A DNA stretch of 64,000 nt from Autumnicola edwardsiae (GCF_031846505.1 NZ_JAVRHP010000005.1:10985-74984), one strand, 5' to 3'. Shown: positions 25,220 to 34,274, numbered from the stretch's first letter. Made by a program: numbers and translations. The notes: generated by a model from the letters alone, not told the origin.

Positions 25220-25223
25220 CCGT

Positions 25224-25715
25224 ATGCAGGAAATTTTAGAAAACCTTCCGGAAAAGGCCAAAGATAAGCATAAGGAAAATAAGAAATTTTTCTCAAGGCT
25301 TAAAAAGAAACCCCCAAAGGACCTGGACAGGCAAATGCAGGACTTGCATGAAGAGGAATTTGCGCAAACCAATTGCCTTGATTGTGCAAATTGCTGTCAA
25401 ACCACGGGCCCGCTTTTTACCAATAAAGATATTGAAAAAATAAGTAAGCATTTAAAGCTGAAGCCGCAGCAGTTTATTGAGCAGTATTTGCGGGTAGATG
25501 AGGATAAAGATTACGTGTTGCAGGAAGTTCCATGCGCATTTCTCGCTCCAGATAATTATTGTCTTATTTATGATGTACGGCCAAAAGCCTGCCGTGAATA
25601 CCCGCATACCGATCGTAAAGATTTTCATAAAATTTCCAATTTGACTATTAAAAACACAGCTATTTGCCCGGCTGCGTACAATATTGTGGAGAAAATGAAA
25701 GCCAGGATAAAATAA
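25224..25715 (+). CDS. YkgJ-family cysteine-cluster protein
   Basis: A 163-residue cytoplasmic protein of the YkgJ family, thought to bind zinc or an iron-sulfur cluster. Cysteines are arranged as CLDCANCC near residue 60, then CAFL, CLIYDVRPKAC and a final ICPAA. The basic N-terminus (KAKDKHKENKKFFSRLKKK) may bind nucleic acid or the membrane. ATG 25224 is chosen because the longer frame overlaps the divergent methyltransferase coding sequence. The precise function of the family is not established. Confidence 0.85.
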   Translation: MQEILENLPEKAKDKHKENKKFFSRLKKKPPKDLDRQMQDLHEEEFAQTNCLDCANCCQTTGPLFTNKDIEKISKHLKLKPQQFIEQYLRVDEDKDYVLQEVPCAFLAPDNYCLIYDVRPKACREYPHTDRKDFHKISNLTIKNTAICPAAYNIVEKMKARIK

Positions 25716-25777
25716 ATTTCCTGGATTTTTAGGAGGATTTTAAGAGAAATTCTATTTTGCAGGGAACTTCTTGTTTT

Positions 25778-26620
25778 ATGAAAAAAATTACTTTTTTGGT
25801 TCTGATCTTCTTTAGTTTTAACTCTTATGCTGCTAACTGGCTTACATCTTTAGAAGATGCCAAGAAGCTGGCCTTGGGCACAAACAAATTTATTATAGTC
25901 GATTTTTGGGCAACCTGGTGTGGCCCTTGCAGGATGATGGATGCGGAATCCTGGAAAGATCCTGAAATTGAAGCCTTAATGCAAAATTTTGTTCCGGTAA
26001 AAATCGATATTGATCAGGAAAGTGGTTTAGCAAACGAATATAATGTTAGGGCCATTCCAGATGTTTTTATTTTAAACGGAAATGGAGATGTAGTATTTCA
26101 TAAGAAGGGATACATGTCTAAAGCAGAAGTAGCCAGGCTTTTAAAGGATTATTCGCTTCAGACTTCTTTTGTGCAGATGGAATCCATTGCTTATTTTAAG
26201 AGTCAGAAATATCATACTGCACTTAGGCTTGCAAGGAAATATCAGGATTTTAGCCTTTACCTGGAAGAAGACGTGCGAGAAAATGTACTGCGCGTATCTG
26301 AGAAATATTTAAAAGATGCGAGTAAACTATTGGACAAAAAGCAGTCTAATTACGATTGGGTAAACCAGCAGATTGAGCTGTTGGAGTTGGTGCCAATTTT
26401 GTATTCCGGAGACTACGATAAGGTAGCAAGGAAAATGGCTAGGAACTTTAATCTGGAAGAGATAAATGATAAGAATCTTAGTCTCTACTACTACCTAAAT
26501 TATTGTTGTTCAAGAGGTATGGATGTTGCGGGAAAATCTGAATGGAAGGAAAGTCTCAGCACCTACGATACCAGTGATGAATTCACTCAAAAAGCTAAAA
26601 TTCTCTTCGGAGAAATTTAA
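25778..26620 (+). CDS. Secreted thioredoxin-family protein
   Basis: A 280-residue protein with a signal peptide (MKKITFLVLIFFSFNSYA) and a thioredoxin domain. Its active site is WCGPC (C48, C51), and P94 in VRAIPDVF is the cis-proline. The remaining roughly 150 residues are helical and resemble the C-terminal extension of Bacteroidota periplasmic thioredoxins, with a late YYLNYCCSRGMD. It would reduce or exchange disulfides in the periplasm. ATG 25778 is preferred over the TTG at 25757 because it begins the signal peptide. Confidence 0.87.
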   Translation: MKKITFLVLIFFSFNSYAANWLTSLEDAKKLALGTNKFIIVDFWATWCGPCRMMDAESWKDPEIEALMQNFVPVKIDIDQESGLANEYNVRAIPDVFILNGNGDVVFHKKGYMSKAEVARLLKDYSLQTSFVQMESIAYFKSQKYHTALRLARKYQDFSLYLEEDVRENVLRVSEKYLKDASKLLDKKQSNYDWVNQQIELLELVPILYSGDYDKVARKMARNFNLEEINDKNLSLYYYLNYCCSRGMDVAGKSEWKESLSTYDTSDEFTQKAKILFGEI

Positions 26621-26691
26621 TTGTTGGCAATTACTTAAAGTTGCCATTAATACTGAAGGTTATCTTTTAAATCACAATTCGTTTTATGCAG

Positions 26692-26722
26692 TTGGAAAAC
26701 ATTACCTTTTTAGGTAACTTTG
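26692..26722 (+). promoter_or_regulatory. Bacteroidota-type promoter for the higBA pair
   Basis: TTG at 26692-26694, 20 bp spacer, then TAACTTTG at 26715-26722. It ends 25 bp before the toxin start. Confidence 0.6.
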
Positions 26723-26747
26723 AACTGAATCTTTACAACGCTCAGGA

Positions 26748-27089
26748 TTGAACGAATTTAAACGAGAAATCGGAATTTATAAGAATCATTTCAAGGATTT
26801 TTATTTAAAACAGCCGCTCGCTGTTCGTAAGAAGATTGACTGGACACTTTTGGTTTTAAAAACCACTCGTATTGTGCCAGAAAAATTTTTAAAATATCTT
26901 ACAAATACGGATGGATTGTGGGAAGTGCGAATTTCAGCAGGAAATGGAATATTTCGCATTTTCTGTTTTTTCGATGAGGGTAATTTAATTATATTATTGA
27001 GCGGTTTTCAAAAGAAAACGCAGAAAACACCCAAAAAGGAAATTAAAAAAGCGGAAAGATTAAAAAAGGAATATTTGGAGGGGAAATAA
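26748..27089 (+). CDS. higB: RelE/HigB-like toxin (Gp49/DUF891 family)
   Basis: A 113-residue basic protein of the RelE-like Gp49 branch. It has a RKKIDWTLLVLKTTRIVPEKFL helix region, LWEVRISAGNGIFRIFCFF as the central sheet and a Lys-rich C-terminus (KKTQKTPKKEIKKAERLKKEY). Family members cut mRNA on the ribosome. The start is a TTG at 26748, the only start that keeps the first helix. The toxin-before-antitoxin order and the 44-bp gap to the chosen antitoxin start fit HigBA modules. The neighbourhood shows no integrase. Confidence 0.82.
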   Translation: MNEFKREIGIYKNHFKDFYLKQPLAVRKKIDWTLLVLKTTRIVPEKFLKYLTNTDGLWEVRISAGNGIFRIFCFFDEGNLIILLSGFQKKTQKTPKKEIKKAERLKKEYLEGK

Positions 27090-27132
27090 TAAAATGAAGG
27101 CGGTAACAATATTACAATGCGATATTAGAGTT

Positions 27133-27435
27133 ATGAAAACAGATAAAAGAATAACATCATTTGATGACCATTTGGACGAACAATACGGTAAATCCGGAAC
27201 TGAATCGCGTGACAAATTCCAGGAAGAATTTGAGACTTATAAAATTGGTGTTTTAATTCAAGAAGCAAGAAAAAAACAGCATCTGACACAAGAACAACTC
27301 GCTAAGAAAGTAGGGACGACAAAAAACTATATTTCGAGAATTGAAAATAATGCCAGCGATATCCGACTCTCGACCTTGATGAGAATAATTCGAGAAGGAT
27401 TAGGCGGAAGCTTAAAATTATCACTTGACGTTTAA
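27133..27435 (+). CDS. higA: HigA-like antitoxin, XRE-type DNA-binding protein
   Basis: A 100-residue protein with an N-terminal leader (MKTDKRITSFDDHLDEQYGK) and a Cro/CI helix-turn-helix: LTQEQLAKKVGTTKNYISRIE. It would neutralise the preceding toxin and repress the shared promoter. ATG 27133 aligns with the usual HigA start. An in-frame ATG at 27094 would add 13 residues and cannot be excluded. A hairpin terminator follows at 27541. Confidence 0.85.
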   Translation: MKTDKRITSFDDHLDEQYGKSGTESRDKFQEEFETYKIGVLIQEARKKQHLTQEQLAKKVGTTKNYISRIENNASDIRLSTLMRIIREGLGGSLKLSLDV

Positions 27436-27540
27436 AATGAAGTGAAAAAGTTCTAGTGGCAAATGTAAGCTGCAATTGTGGAGATATTGTTAATTCGAGC
27501 GTTAGAGTATAAAGTGATATTTATTACGCTACAACAAAAC

Positions 27541-27577
27541 AAGGGAGTTAATACAACAAGTATTGCTCCCTTTTTTG
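27541..27577 (+). terminator. Hairpin terminator between convergent genes
   Basis: AAGGGAGTTAATAC and GTATTGCTCCCTT form the arms and a T6 run follows on the + strand. The arms also encode the last residues of the convergent muramidase-like gene, so the site may work in both directions. Confidence 0.75.
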
Positions 27578-28786
27578 TTGAAAAGCTTCCAGTCCTTCTT
27601 TCCAGCTTTTCCTGATTTCTTCGGCTGAAAGTCCGATTTCTATTTGCTGCTGAAGTTTTGTTGTACCCGCAAGTTTGGTGAAGAAGGAATTGAAAAATTG
27701 AGATTTGTCTGAAGTATTTTGATAAGCCTGTATTAGCCATTCCAGATTTATTTTTTCCGGAACTTCAATTTTGCTGAGATCTTCTCCAAAGCAGGTTTTT
27801 CCAAGGTGTTTCGGATTTTTAGCACCCGGCATTGACTCTGGTGTGTAGGTAAAGTTGTAAACTTCTTTGTTTAGAAATGGAGATCCATAAACCTGAAATT
27901 GCTTTTCTGTTCCCCGGCCGGCATTCACATTGGTGCCTTCAAAAAAGCACAGACTGGGATAAAGCTGGATAGCTTGTTCATTTGGCAAATTTGGCGATGG
28001 TTTCACAGGAAGAGCATAACTTTTTGAGTGGTTATAATTTTCCATTTCTATAACCTGTAAATCTGCTTTTGCGCCATTTTTAAGCCATCCTTCTCCATTA
28101 ATCATTTGTGCATATTCTCCCATTGTGAGTCCATGGACCACTGGTACAGGATGCATGCCCACAAAACTTTGGTGCTGCGGTTCAAGAATAGGTCCGTCAA
28201 TATAATTTCCATTCGGATTCGGGCGGTCAAAAACAAGTACGGGAATGTTATTTTCGGCGGCAGCTTCCATCACATAATGCAGGGAAGAAATGTAAGTGTA
28301 GAATCTCGCTCCCACATCCTGAAGGTCAAAAATGAGAATATCAATCCCTTCCAGTTGCGCTGCTGTCGGTTTTTTATTGTTTCCGTAGAGGGAGATAACC
28401 GGAAGCCTTGTTTTCGGATCTTTTCCGTCTTTTACAGCCTCGCCGGCATCGGCATTTCCGCGAAAACCATGTTCCGGAGCAAAAACTTTTTGTACGTCAA
28501 CATTTAAAGCAAGCAGCGAATCTACTAAATGGGTATATTTTTGATTACTTCTCTTAATAAGAGAACTTTGGTTCCCTATAATACCAACTTTTTTTCCTTT
28601 TAGCAGAGGTAAATAAGTAGCTGTTCTGTTTGCAGCCAAGACAATTTCTTCAGAAGAAGCGGCGTTTTCTTCTGTTTTTGATGGTACCTGATTTTTGGCA
28701 ATTTTCGGCTTATTGTGTGTGTTTCCGCAGGAAAGAAAAGCAATAAGAACGAATAAAAATGTACTTTTGAATAACCTTTTAATCAT
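27548..28786 (-). CDS. DUF1343 lipoprotein, NamZ-like exo-N-acetylmuramidase
   Basis: A 412-residue lipoprotein: MIKRLFKSTFLFVLIAFLS-C is a signal peptide ending in a lipobox. The body matches DUF1343 (GH171), whose characterised member NamZ removes terminal MurNAc from peptidoglycan fragments. Motifs seen are GKKVGIIGNQSSL, KVFAPEHGFRGNADAGE, FDLQDVGARFYTYISSLHYVM, FDRPNPNG and FFEGTNVNAGRGTE. ATG 28786 was chosen; the longer frame runs across the divergent permease gene. A role in peptidoglycan recycling at the cell envelope is likely. Confidence 0.88.
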   Translation of the reverse strand: MIKRLFKSTFLFVLIAFLSCGNTHNKPKIAKNQVPSKTEENAASSEEIVLAANRTATYLPLLKGKKVGIIGNQSSLIKRSNQKYTHLVDSLLALNVDVQKVFAPEHGFRGNADAGEAVKDGKDPKTRLPVISLYGNNKKPTAAQLEGIDILIFDLQDVGARFYTYISSLHYVMEAAAENNIPVLVFDRPNPNGNYIDGPILEPQHQSFVGMHPVPVVHGLTMGEYAQMINGEGWLKNGAKADLQVIEMENYNHSKSYALPVKPSPNLPNEQAIQLYPSLCFFEGTNVNAGRGTEKQFQVYGSPFLNKEVYNFTYTPESMPGAKNPKHLGKTCFGEDLSKIEVPEKINLEWLIQAYQNTSDKSQFFNSFFTKLAGTTKLQQQIEIGLSAEEIRKSWKEGLEAFQQKREQYLLY

Positions 28787-28795
28787 GGAACTGGT

Positions 28796-30028
28796 TTGAA
28801 TTTCGAGTTTTTCGTTGTAAAACGGCTTATTAGCACCAAAAAGTATAAAAGTAGTATTTCTGCACCTATAATGAAAATAGCTGTGGTTGCTATTGCTATT
28901 GGCGTTATTATGATGTTGCTTTCCTTTGCTGCTTCCCTTGGGCTTCAGGAGAAAATCAGGGATAAAATTGCGGCTTTTAACGGCCATATCAATATTTCCA
29001 ATTACGATAATAACAGTTCGCAGGTCACGTTGGAGCCTGTTACTAAAAATCAGGATTTTTATCCGGATTTTGAAAACGTAGACGGTATTAGTCATATCCA
29101 GGCGGTAGCCACAAAATTTGGCGTAATTCGGACTGCGACAGATTTTGAAGGCGTGATAGTGAAAGGTGTGGGAGAGGATTATAACTGGGAATACTTCAGG
29201 GAATTTTTGGTAAGAGGAGAATTGCCAGATGTTGATAGTACTTTAAATGATCAAGTTTTAATTTCAGATTATTTGGCGAACCGCCTTCAGCTTAAAGTTG
29301 GGGACCAGGCGCCAACATATTTTTTAAGGGCAGAGAATGAGCGGCCTTTATTACGGGCTTTTGAAATTACGGGGATCTACGATTCAGGTTTTCAGGAGTT
29401 TGATGAGCTGTATATGATTGCGGACATAAGGCATATTCAGCGTTTAAACAGGTGGGAAGATGATGAGGTAGGAAATTTTGAAGTTTTTGTCCAGGATTTT
29501 GATGAGATTGACAGGAAAGGAAATGAAGTGTATGAGAATACAGGTTCTTTTCTGGATACGCAAACGATTACCCAAAGGTATTATGCCATTTTTGAGTGGA
29601 TGTCCCTTTTTGATTTTAATACAGCACTTATTATTGGTATTATGATCCTGGTGGCAGGAATTAACATGATCACTGCGCTGCTGGTCCTTATCCTGGAAAG
29701 AACACAAATGATAGGTGTTCTAAAAGCTTTGGGAAGTACAGATTGGAATATCAGGAAAATTTTTCTTTATAATGCCGCCTACCTTATTTTCCAGGGTTTG
29801 TTCTGGGGAAATTTAATTGGGCTTGGTTTGCTGGTTCTTCAGAAATATTTTAAACTTTTTCCGTTAGATCCCCGCACCTATTATGTGACCGAAGTGCCTG
29901 TTTATCTTCATTGGAATTACATTTTGGCAGTAAACGTTGGGACTCTGGTGCTCTGCATGTTGATGTTGCTGATACCTTCAGTAATTATTTCGAAAATTTC
30001 TCCGGTTAAAGCCATGAAATTTGAATAA
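28796..30028 (+). CDS. FtsX-like ABC transporter permease (LolC/MacB type)
   Basis: A 410-residue inner-membrane protein. One N-terminal helix (MKIAVVAIAIGVIMMLLSFAA) is followed by a large periplasmic domain and three C-terminal helices, including NTALIIGIMILVAGINMITAL and LILERTQMIGVLKALGSTDWNI, the coupling segment of the FtsX family. It starts at TTG 28796 (MNFEFFVVKRLIS), which matches the usual N-terminus in relatives. The most likely role is lipoprotein release or another envelope efflux process. No ATPase gene is adjacent. Confidence 0.85.
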   Translation: MNFEFFVVKRLISTKKYKSSISAPIMKIAVVAIAIGVIMMLLSFAASLGLQEKIRDKIAAFNGHINISNYDNNSSQVTLEPVTKNQDFYPDFENVDGISHIQAVATKFGVIRTATDFEGVIVKGVGEDYNWEYFREFLVRGELPDVDSTLNDQVLISDYLANRLQLKVGDQAPTYFLRAENERPLLRAFEITGIYDSGFQEFDELYMIADIRHIQRLNRWEDDEVGNFEVFVQDFDEIDRKGNEVYENTGSFLDTQTITQRYYAIFEWMSLFDFNTALIIGIMILVAGINMITALLVLILERTQMIGVLKALGSTDWNIRKIFLYNAAYLIFQGLFWGNLIGLGLLVLQKYFKLFPLDPRTYYVTEVPVYLHWNYILAVNVGTLVLCMLMLLIPSVIISKISPVKAMKFE

Positions 30029-30104
30029 TTGCAATTATCGGAACGTATTTTGCTAATTATTTTGCGAATTTAATACTGAACAACGAGGTTTGGGTGCAAT
30101 TTTT

Positions 30105-30112
30105 TACCTTTG
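30105..30112 (+). promoter_or_regulatory. Promoter -7 element, TACCTTTG
   Basis: TACCTTTG matches TAnnTTTG and lies 18 bp before ATG 30131. The only nearby TTG is about 12 bp upstream, closer than usual. Confidence 0.4.
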
Positions 30113-30130
30113 CCGAACTAAAGAAGAAGC

Positions 30131-31138
30131 ATGGACTATAAAGAAAATATACTAGGTACAATTGGTAACACCCCTTTGGTGAAAATGAATAAAATCACAA
30201 AGGACATCGATGCGCTTGTACTTGCCAAATACGAAACTTTTAATCCCGGAAATTCTGTAAAAGACAGGATGGCCCTAAAAATGGTAGAAGAAGCTGAAGA
30301 AAAAGGTTTGCTGAAGCCGGGCGGGACAATCATAGAGGGAACTTCTGGGAATACGGGGATGGGCCTTGCACTTGCCGCCATTGTAAAAGGTTATAAAATG
30401 GTCTGTGTGCTTTCAGATAAACAAAGCAAGGAGAAAATTGACATTTTAAAGGCAGTGGGCAGTGAAGTGGTGGTTTGCCCTACAGATGTTGCGCCAGAGG
30501 ATCCGCAATCTTATTACTCGACCTCAAAAAGACTTGCTGAAGAAACGCCAAATTCCTGGTATGTGAATCAATACGACAACTTGGCAAATACCAGGGCGCA
30601 TTACGAAACCACCGGACCCGAAATCTGGCAACAAACCGATGGTAAAGTAACGCATTTTGTTGTTGGTGTTGGTACGGGAGGCACCATTTCTGGAGTTGGA
30701 AAATTTTTAAAGGAAAAAAATCCGGATATTAAAGTTTGGGGAATCGATACGTATGGTTCGGTGTTTAAAAAGTATCATGAAACCGGGGAATTCGACAAAA
30801 ATGAAATCTATCCCTATGTAACAGAGGGAATTGGTGAGGATATCCTGCCAAAAAACGTAGATTTTAATATAATTGACGGGTTCACCAAAGTAACCGATAA
30901 AGATGCGGCAATTTACACCCAAAAACTGGCCAAGGAAGAAGGCTTCTTCCTGGGAAACAGTGCAGGGGCAGCAGCAAAAGGACTGCTTCAGTTAAAAGAA
31001 CATTTTAAGAAGGATGATGTTGTGGTGGTGCTATTTCACGATCACGGGAGCAGATATGTCGGAAAGATGTTTAATGATGACTGGATGCGGAAAAAAGGCT
31101 TTCTGGATGAAGGTCCGGTGGAAGATGAAATTTCCTAA
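30131..31138 (+). CDS. Cysteine synthase/cystathionine beta-synthase family PLP enzyme
   Basis: A 335-residue fold-type II PLP enzyme. NPGNSVKDR holds the Schiff-base lysine, EGTSGNTGMGLA is the substrate loop and GVGTGGTISG binds the PLP phosphate. The C-terminal FLGNSAGAAAKGL and VVLFHDHGSRYVGKMF resemble cystathionine beta-synthase more than classic CysK. It has no regulatory CBS domain. It would form cysteine from O-acetylserine or condense serine with homocysteine; sequence alone does not decide. It is a single gene with a hairpin terminator directly after it. Confidence 0.88.
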   Translation: MDYKENILGTIGNTPLVKMNKITKDIDALVLAKYETFNPGNSVKDRMALKMVEEAEEKGLLKPGGTIIEGTSGNTGMGLALAAIVKGYKMVCVLSDKQSKEKIDILKAVGSEVVVCPTDVAPEDPQSYYSTSKRLAEETPNSWYVNQYDNLANTRAHYETTGPEIWQQTDGKVTHFVVGVGTGGTISGVGKFLKEKNPDIKVWGIDTYGSVFKKYHETGEFDKNEIYPYVTEGIGEDILPKNVDFNIIDGFTKVTDKDAAIYTQKLAKEEGFFLGNSAGAAAKGLLQLKEHFKKDDVVVVLFHDHGSRYVGKMFNDDWMRKKGFLDEGPVEDEIS

Positions 31139-31148
31139 GAATTTAAAG

Positions 31149-31173
31149 AAGCTGCCCAATTCAGGCAGCTTTT
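31149..31173 (+). terminator. Hairpin terminator between convergent genes
   Basis: AAGCTGCC and GGCAGCTT form the arms with a 7-bp loop and TTT after. It overlaps the last codons of the convergent membrane protein gene, so it may act bidirectionally. Confidence 0.6.
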
Positions 31174-31541
31174 CTGTTTCTTCCTGATTTTCGGAAACTT
31201 ATATACTGCAAAAAATAGAATAAAAATGTTCCACTGAAATAAATAAGAACATCAAGAAAGTCGGCGGTGTAGCGGGCACTTATTTGCGGCAGTAATAATT
31301 CAAAATACACGGCATAAAAAGAAGTGAGGATCAAAATTTGAGGCAGGCTTAATGTGATGGAAGATTTTTTTTCAATAAAGTGAACAGCTTTTAAACATAC
31401 AGTAAGCACTATAGGCATGCAAAGGAAATCGTTAAGATAGGAGGTTGTCCAGCCGGGAAGGGGAATTCCAAAGAATTTCAGGATTTCGAAGGAGATAAAA
31501 GTAAGTACATATATTGTAAAAGAAATGTAAAGAATTTTCAT
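31161..31541 (-). CDS. Small membrane protein of unknown function
   Basis: 126 residues with four hydrophobic segments: ISFTIYVLTFISFEIL, DFLCMPIVLTVCLKAVHFI, ILILTSFYAVYFELLL and VLIYFSGTFLFYFLQYI. The C-terminus is basic. I do not recognise the family. Its start overlaps the stop of the preceding small gene by 4 bp, so the two are probably one transcription unit. Function unknown. Confidence 0.65.
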   Translation of the reverse strand: MKILYISFTIYVLTFISFEILKFFGIPLPGWTTSYLNDFLCMPIVLTVCLKAVHFIEKKSSITLSLPQILILTSFYAVYFELLLPQISARYTADFLDVLIYFSGTFLFYFLQYISFRKSGRNRKAA

Positions 31542-31786
31542 AGCAAAGCTACTGAAACAATAAAAGCCATTAACAGCCCAATGGCCATTACCACAATCCA
31601 GACGGTATAACCTGTTTTGGAAAGGGCCCTGATAACTGGATTTTTATGTTTTCTATAAGAGGTTTTATCGATCTTTTTTTTGGAAGCGGCAGATCTACGA
31701 CTGGCTCTTTCCTCCCTAAAATTATTCTCACTATCCCTTTCGGGATTGGAATTGGATTTGTTCCTTTTTTCAGCCGGCTCTTCCAT
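31538..31786 (-). CDS. Small protein with charged N-terminus and C-terminal membrane helix
   Basis: 82 residues. The first 50 are highly charged (EKRNKSNSNPERDSENNFRE, RRSAASKKKIDK). The last 25 form one membrane helix (VWIVVMAIGLLMAFIVSVALL), giving a tail-anchored layout. No family is recognised. It is coupled to the downstream membrane protein gene through a 4-bp overlap. Confidence 0.6.
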   Translation of the reverse strand: MEEPAEKRNKSNSNPERDSENNFREERASRRSAASKKKIDKTSYRKHKNPVIRALSKTGYTVWIVVMAIGLLMAFIVSVALL

Positions 31787-31995
31787 AGGTTTCTGCTTTA
31801 TTGTTGAAGAGGTTTAATTCTTCAGTAATAAAAGATAGTTAAAGCGTGCAATTATTCAAAACTATTGCTTGTTTTCAGGGAAGTTTAACTTGCCCTTAAG
31901 ACTGATTTTTTAAGAGACACAGCTATTTCAGTAAAAGCAGATTAAAAAGTTTTGAGTTATTGAAAAATAGGTTATTTTGAACTTAAATTCTTCCT

Positions 31996-32700
31996 ATGAA
32001 AAGAACAATCAGTTTTCTGCTTTTTTTAGTCCTCTTGTCTGCCTGTAGTTCCACTTCAGAAACAGCTAATTCAGAAGTTACAGATTCCGAAGATATGAAT
32101 TACAGCTACCTGGCTTTGGGTGATTCTTATACTATTGGTGAAAGTGTTGAGGTGAATGAGCGATGGCCGGTGCAGTTAATGGAAGCCCTTAAAGAAAGGG
32201 GTTATAAGGTTGCGCCACCAAAAATTATTGCCAAAACGGGCTGGACAACCAGGAATTTGCTTCGTGGTATAGAGGATGAGCTGAATGTACAGCGGGATTT
32301 TGATCTGGTTTCTATTCTAATTGGTGTTAATAACCAGTATCAAAATAAACCTATTGATGAATATGAAGAGGAATTAAGGCAGGTTTTTAGAAAGGCTATA
32401 AATCACAGTAAAACCAGGGAAAACGGAGTCTTCGCACTTAGTATTCCAGATTATGGTGCAACTCCTTTTGGACAGGCGAATGCTGAAGCTATTTCTGAAG
32501 AAATCGATGAATATAATGCGGTTTTTAGAAGGGTGGCTGAAGACTATGAAGTAGATTTTTTTAATATTACTCCTATTTCCCGGGAAGCTGAGAGAGATCC
32601 GGACCTGGTCGCTCAGGACGGTCTCCACCCCAGTGGGTTGATGTATAGATATTGGGTTGAGGATATTGTGGCAAAAGTTGCTGAAAAACTTTCAGAATAA
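31996..32700 (+). CDS. SGNH/GDSL hydrolase lipoprotein
   Basis: A 234-residue lipoprotein: the signal peptide ends at LLSA-C17. The GDSL block is LALGDSYTIGE with the nucleophile S44. Block III appears as GVNNQYQ, with Asn in place of the usual GxND aspartate pattern, and block V is DGLHPSG (D208, H211). It would hydrolyse an ester, perhaps of a lipid or acetylated glycan, in the periplasm or at the surface. It starts a 2.3-kb run of + strand genes. Confidence 0.85.
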   Translation: MKRTISFLLFLVLLSACSSTSETANSEVTDSEDMNYSYLALGDSYTIGESVEVNERWPVQLMEALKERGYKVAPPKIIAKTGWTTRNLLRGIEDELNVQRDFDLVSILIGVNNQYQNKPIDEYEEELRQVFRKAINHSKTRENGVFALSIPDYGATPFGQANAEAISEEIDEYNAVFRRVAEDYEVDFFNITPISREAERDPDLVAQDGLHPSGLMYRYWVEDIVAKVAEKLSE

Positions 32701-32746
32701 TATATGTAATTGATTTTCAAAAGGATATTTTGTCTACATTTAGTAG

Positions 32747-34027
32747 ATGCGGGAAGATTTTTTACATTATCTCTGGAAATTCAAAAAGTTTAAATTTCAG
32801 GAAGCAAGGACAACCAATGGTGAGGAAATATTAATTTCTGAGGTTGGGATGCATAATCAGCTTTCAGGCCCGGATTTCTTTAACGCCCGGATAAAAATTG
32901 GGAAGCAATTGTGGGCTGGAAATGTCGAAATACACATAAAATCTTCAGATTGGTACGCTCATCACCACGAGACTGACGAAAATTATGATAATGTCATCCT
33001 GCATGTAGTCTGGCAGCATGATGTGGATATCTTCCGAAAGGAGAATTCCGCAGTGCCCACTTTAGAGTTGGAGAACTTGGTGAATATGAATGTTCTCGAA
33101 CAATACAATCGTCTTAATTCTACTGATAAAAACTGGATAAATTGCGAGAAATTTTTTCCGGAACTCGACTTGTTTAAGACAGACCGCTGGCTGGAAAGAA
33201 TGTATTTTGAAAGGCTGGAGGAGAAATCGATGCTAATCACTAACCTTCTTAAGAAAACCGGAAATGATTGGGAAGCAGTGTTGTTTCAGCTGTTGGCCAA
33301 AAATTTTGGATTAAATGTGAACGGAGAAGCTTTTCTACAAATAGCAGGAAGTTTTGACTTCAGGATAATTAAGAAGAATTTCAGCAACAAAAAGGTTCTA
33401 CAGTCACTTTTGCTGGGGCAGGCTGGTTTGCTTGAAAGTGATTATGAAGATATTTATTTCCAGGATCTAAAAAAGAATTACAGATACCTAAAGCACAAAT
33501 ATACTCTTAACAATTCTGGAATAACAAAACCGAGGTTTTTTAGGCTGCGACCCGACAATTTTCCTACTATTCGCTTAATGCAGCTGGCAGAAATCTACGC
33601 TTCTGAACAAAATGTTTTCAGGGAAGTAACAAATTTTTCAGATCTCACGGGTTTGATCAGGAAATTCCAGGTTGAGGTAGATGGTTACTGGCTTACGCAT
33701 TACAACTTTGGAAGAGAACATCGCGAGAGGAAAAAGAAAACAACCTTGAAGTTCATTAATTTGATCCTGATTAACACCGTTATTCCTTTCAACTTTGTTT
33801 ATGCCCGTAAAATGGGTAAGCCGCTAGAGCCAGTTGTCGAGGTGGCCAGAACATTAATTGCTGAAGAAAACTCTGTTGTTTCAAGGTTTTATGAGCTAAA
33901 ACCAAATCTTCCCTCAGATGCGCTCCATTCCCAGGCCCTGTTGCATTTAAAAAGGAACTACTGCGATAAAAATAGATGTATGGATTGTGAACTGGGGGTT
34001 AGTCTTTTACAATCAAATCTAAAATAA
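32747..34027 (+). CDS. DUF2851 family protein
   Basis: A 426-residue cytoplasmic protein. The conserved opening LLHYLWKF-like (FLHYLWKFKKFKF), LISEVGMHNQLSGPDFFNARI and GNVEIHIKSSDWYAHHHE, together with the Cys-rich end YCDKNRCMDCELG, fit DUF2851, which is common in Bacteroidota. The function is not known. The early acidic and histidine-rich motifs suggest a nuclease-like or metal-binding core, but that is inference. ATG 32747 lies 5 bp after a TACATTTA element. Confidence 0.85.
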   Translation: MREDFLHYLWKFKKFKFQEARTTNGEEILISEVGMHNQLSGPDFFNARIKIGKQLWAGNVEIHIKSSDWYAHHHETDENYDNVILHVVWQHDVDIFRKENSAVPTLELENLVNMNVLEQYNRLNSTDKNWINCEKFFPELDLFKTDRWLERMYFERLEEKSMLITNLLKKTGNDWEAVLFQLLAKNFGLNVNGEAFLQIAGSFDFRIIKKNFSNKKVLQSLLLGQAGLLESDYEDIYFQDLKKNYRYLKHKYTLNNSGITKPRFFRLRPDNFPTIRLMQLAEIYASEQNVFREVTNFSDLTGLIRKFQVEVDGYWLTHYNFGREHRERKKKTTLKFINLILINTVIPFNFVYARKMGKPLEPVVEVARTLIAEENSVVSRFYELKPNLPSDALHSQALLHLKRNYCDKNRCMDCELGVSLLQSNLK

Positions 34028-34043
34028 TCTTTATTTTTGCACT

Positions 34044-34274
34044 ATGCGCAGCTTCATTTATAATATCCGCTACTTTTTTGAGAGACATGGTTTTTATGTA
34101 TCTTCCCGTCTCGCAGATAAGTTAGGTATGCGTGCAAAAAGCGTAAGGCTCTTTTTTATATATGCATCATTTTTTACCGTGGGAATAGGTTTTGTGTTTT
34201 ATCTCATCCTTGCTTTCTGGTTAAAACTGAAGGATTTAGTTTATACAAAGCGGACTTCTGTTTTTGATCTGTAA
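34044..34274 (+). CDS. PspC-domain small membrane protein
   Basis: 76 residues. The PspC-like core RHGFYVSSRLADKLGMRAKSVRLFFIYAS is followed by one strong membrane helix (FFTVGIGFVFYLILAFWL). PspC domains take part in envelope stress responses in other bacteria; here there is no other psp gene nearby. It begins 16 bp after the DUF2851 gene and may share its mRNA. Confidence 0.8.
   Translation: MRSFIYNIRYFFERHGFYVSSRLADKLGMRAKSVRLFFIYASFFTVGIGFVFYLILAFWLKLKDLVYTKRTSVFDL

Noticed and set aside
25731..25736. AGGAGG as a possible Shine-Dalgarno sequence for the thioredoxin gene
   Set aside because: It lies more than 40 bp before the start codon, too far to act.
26621..26660. TTGGCAATTA and TTGCCATTAA as further motif copies
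   Set aside because: Only about ten bases match the core and the TCGA end is missing.
30025..30041. ATAATTGCAATTATCGG after the permease gene as a motif copy
   Set aside because: It shares AATTATCGG but lacks the GGC and the T-run; kept out of the count as too degenerate.
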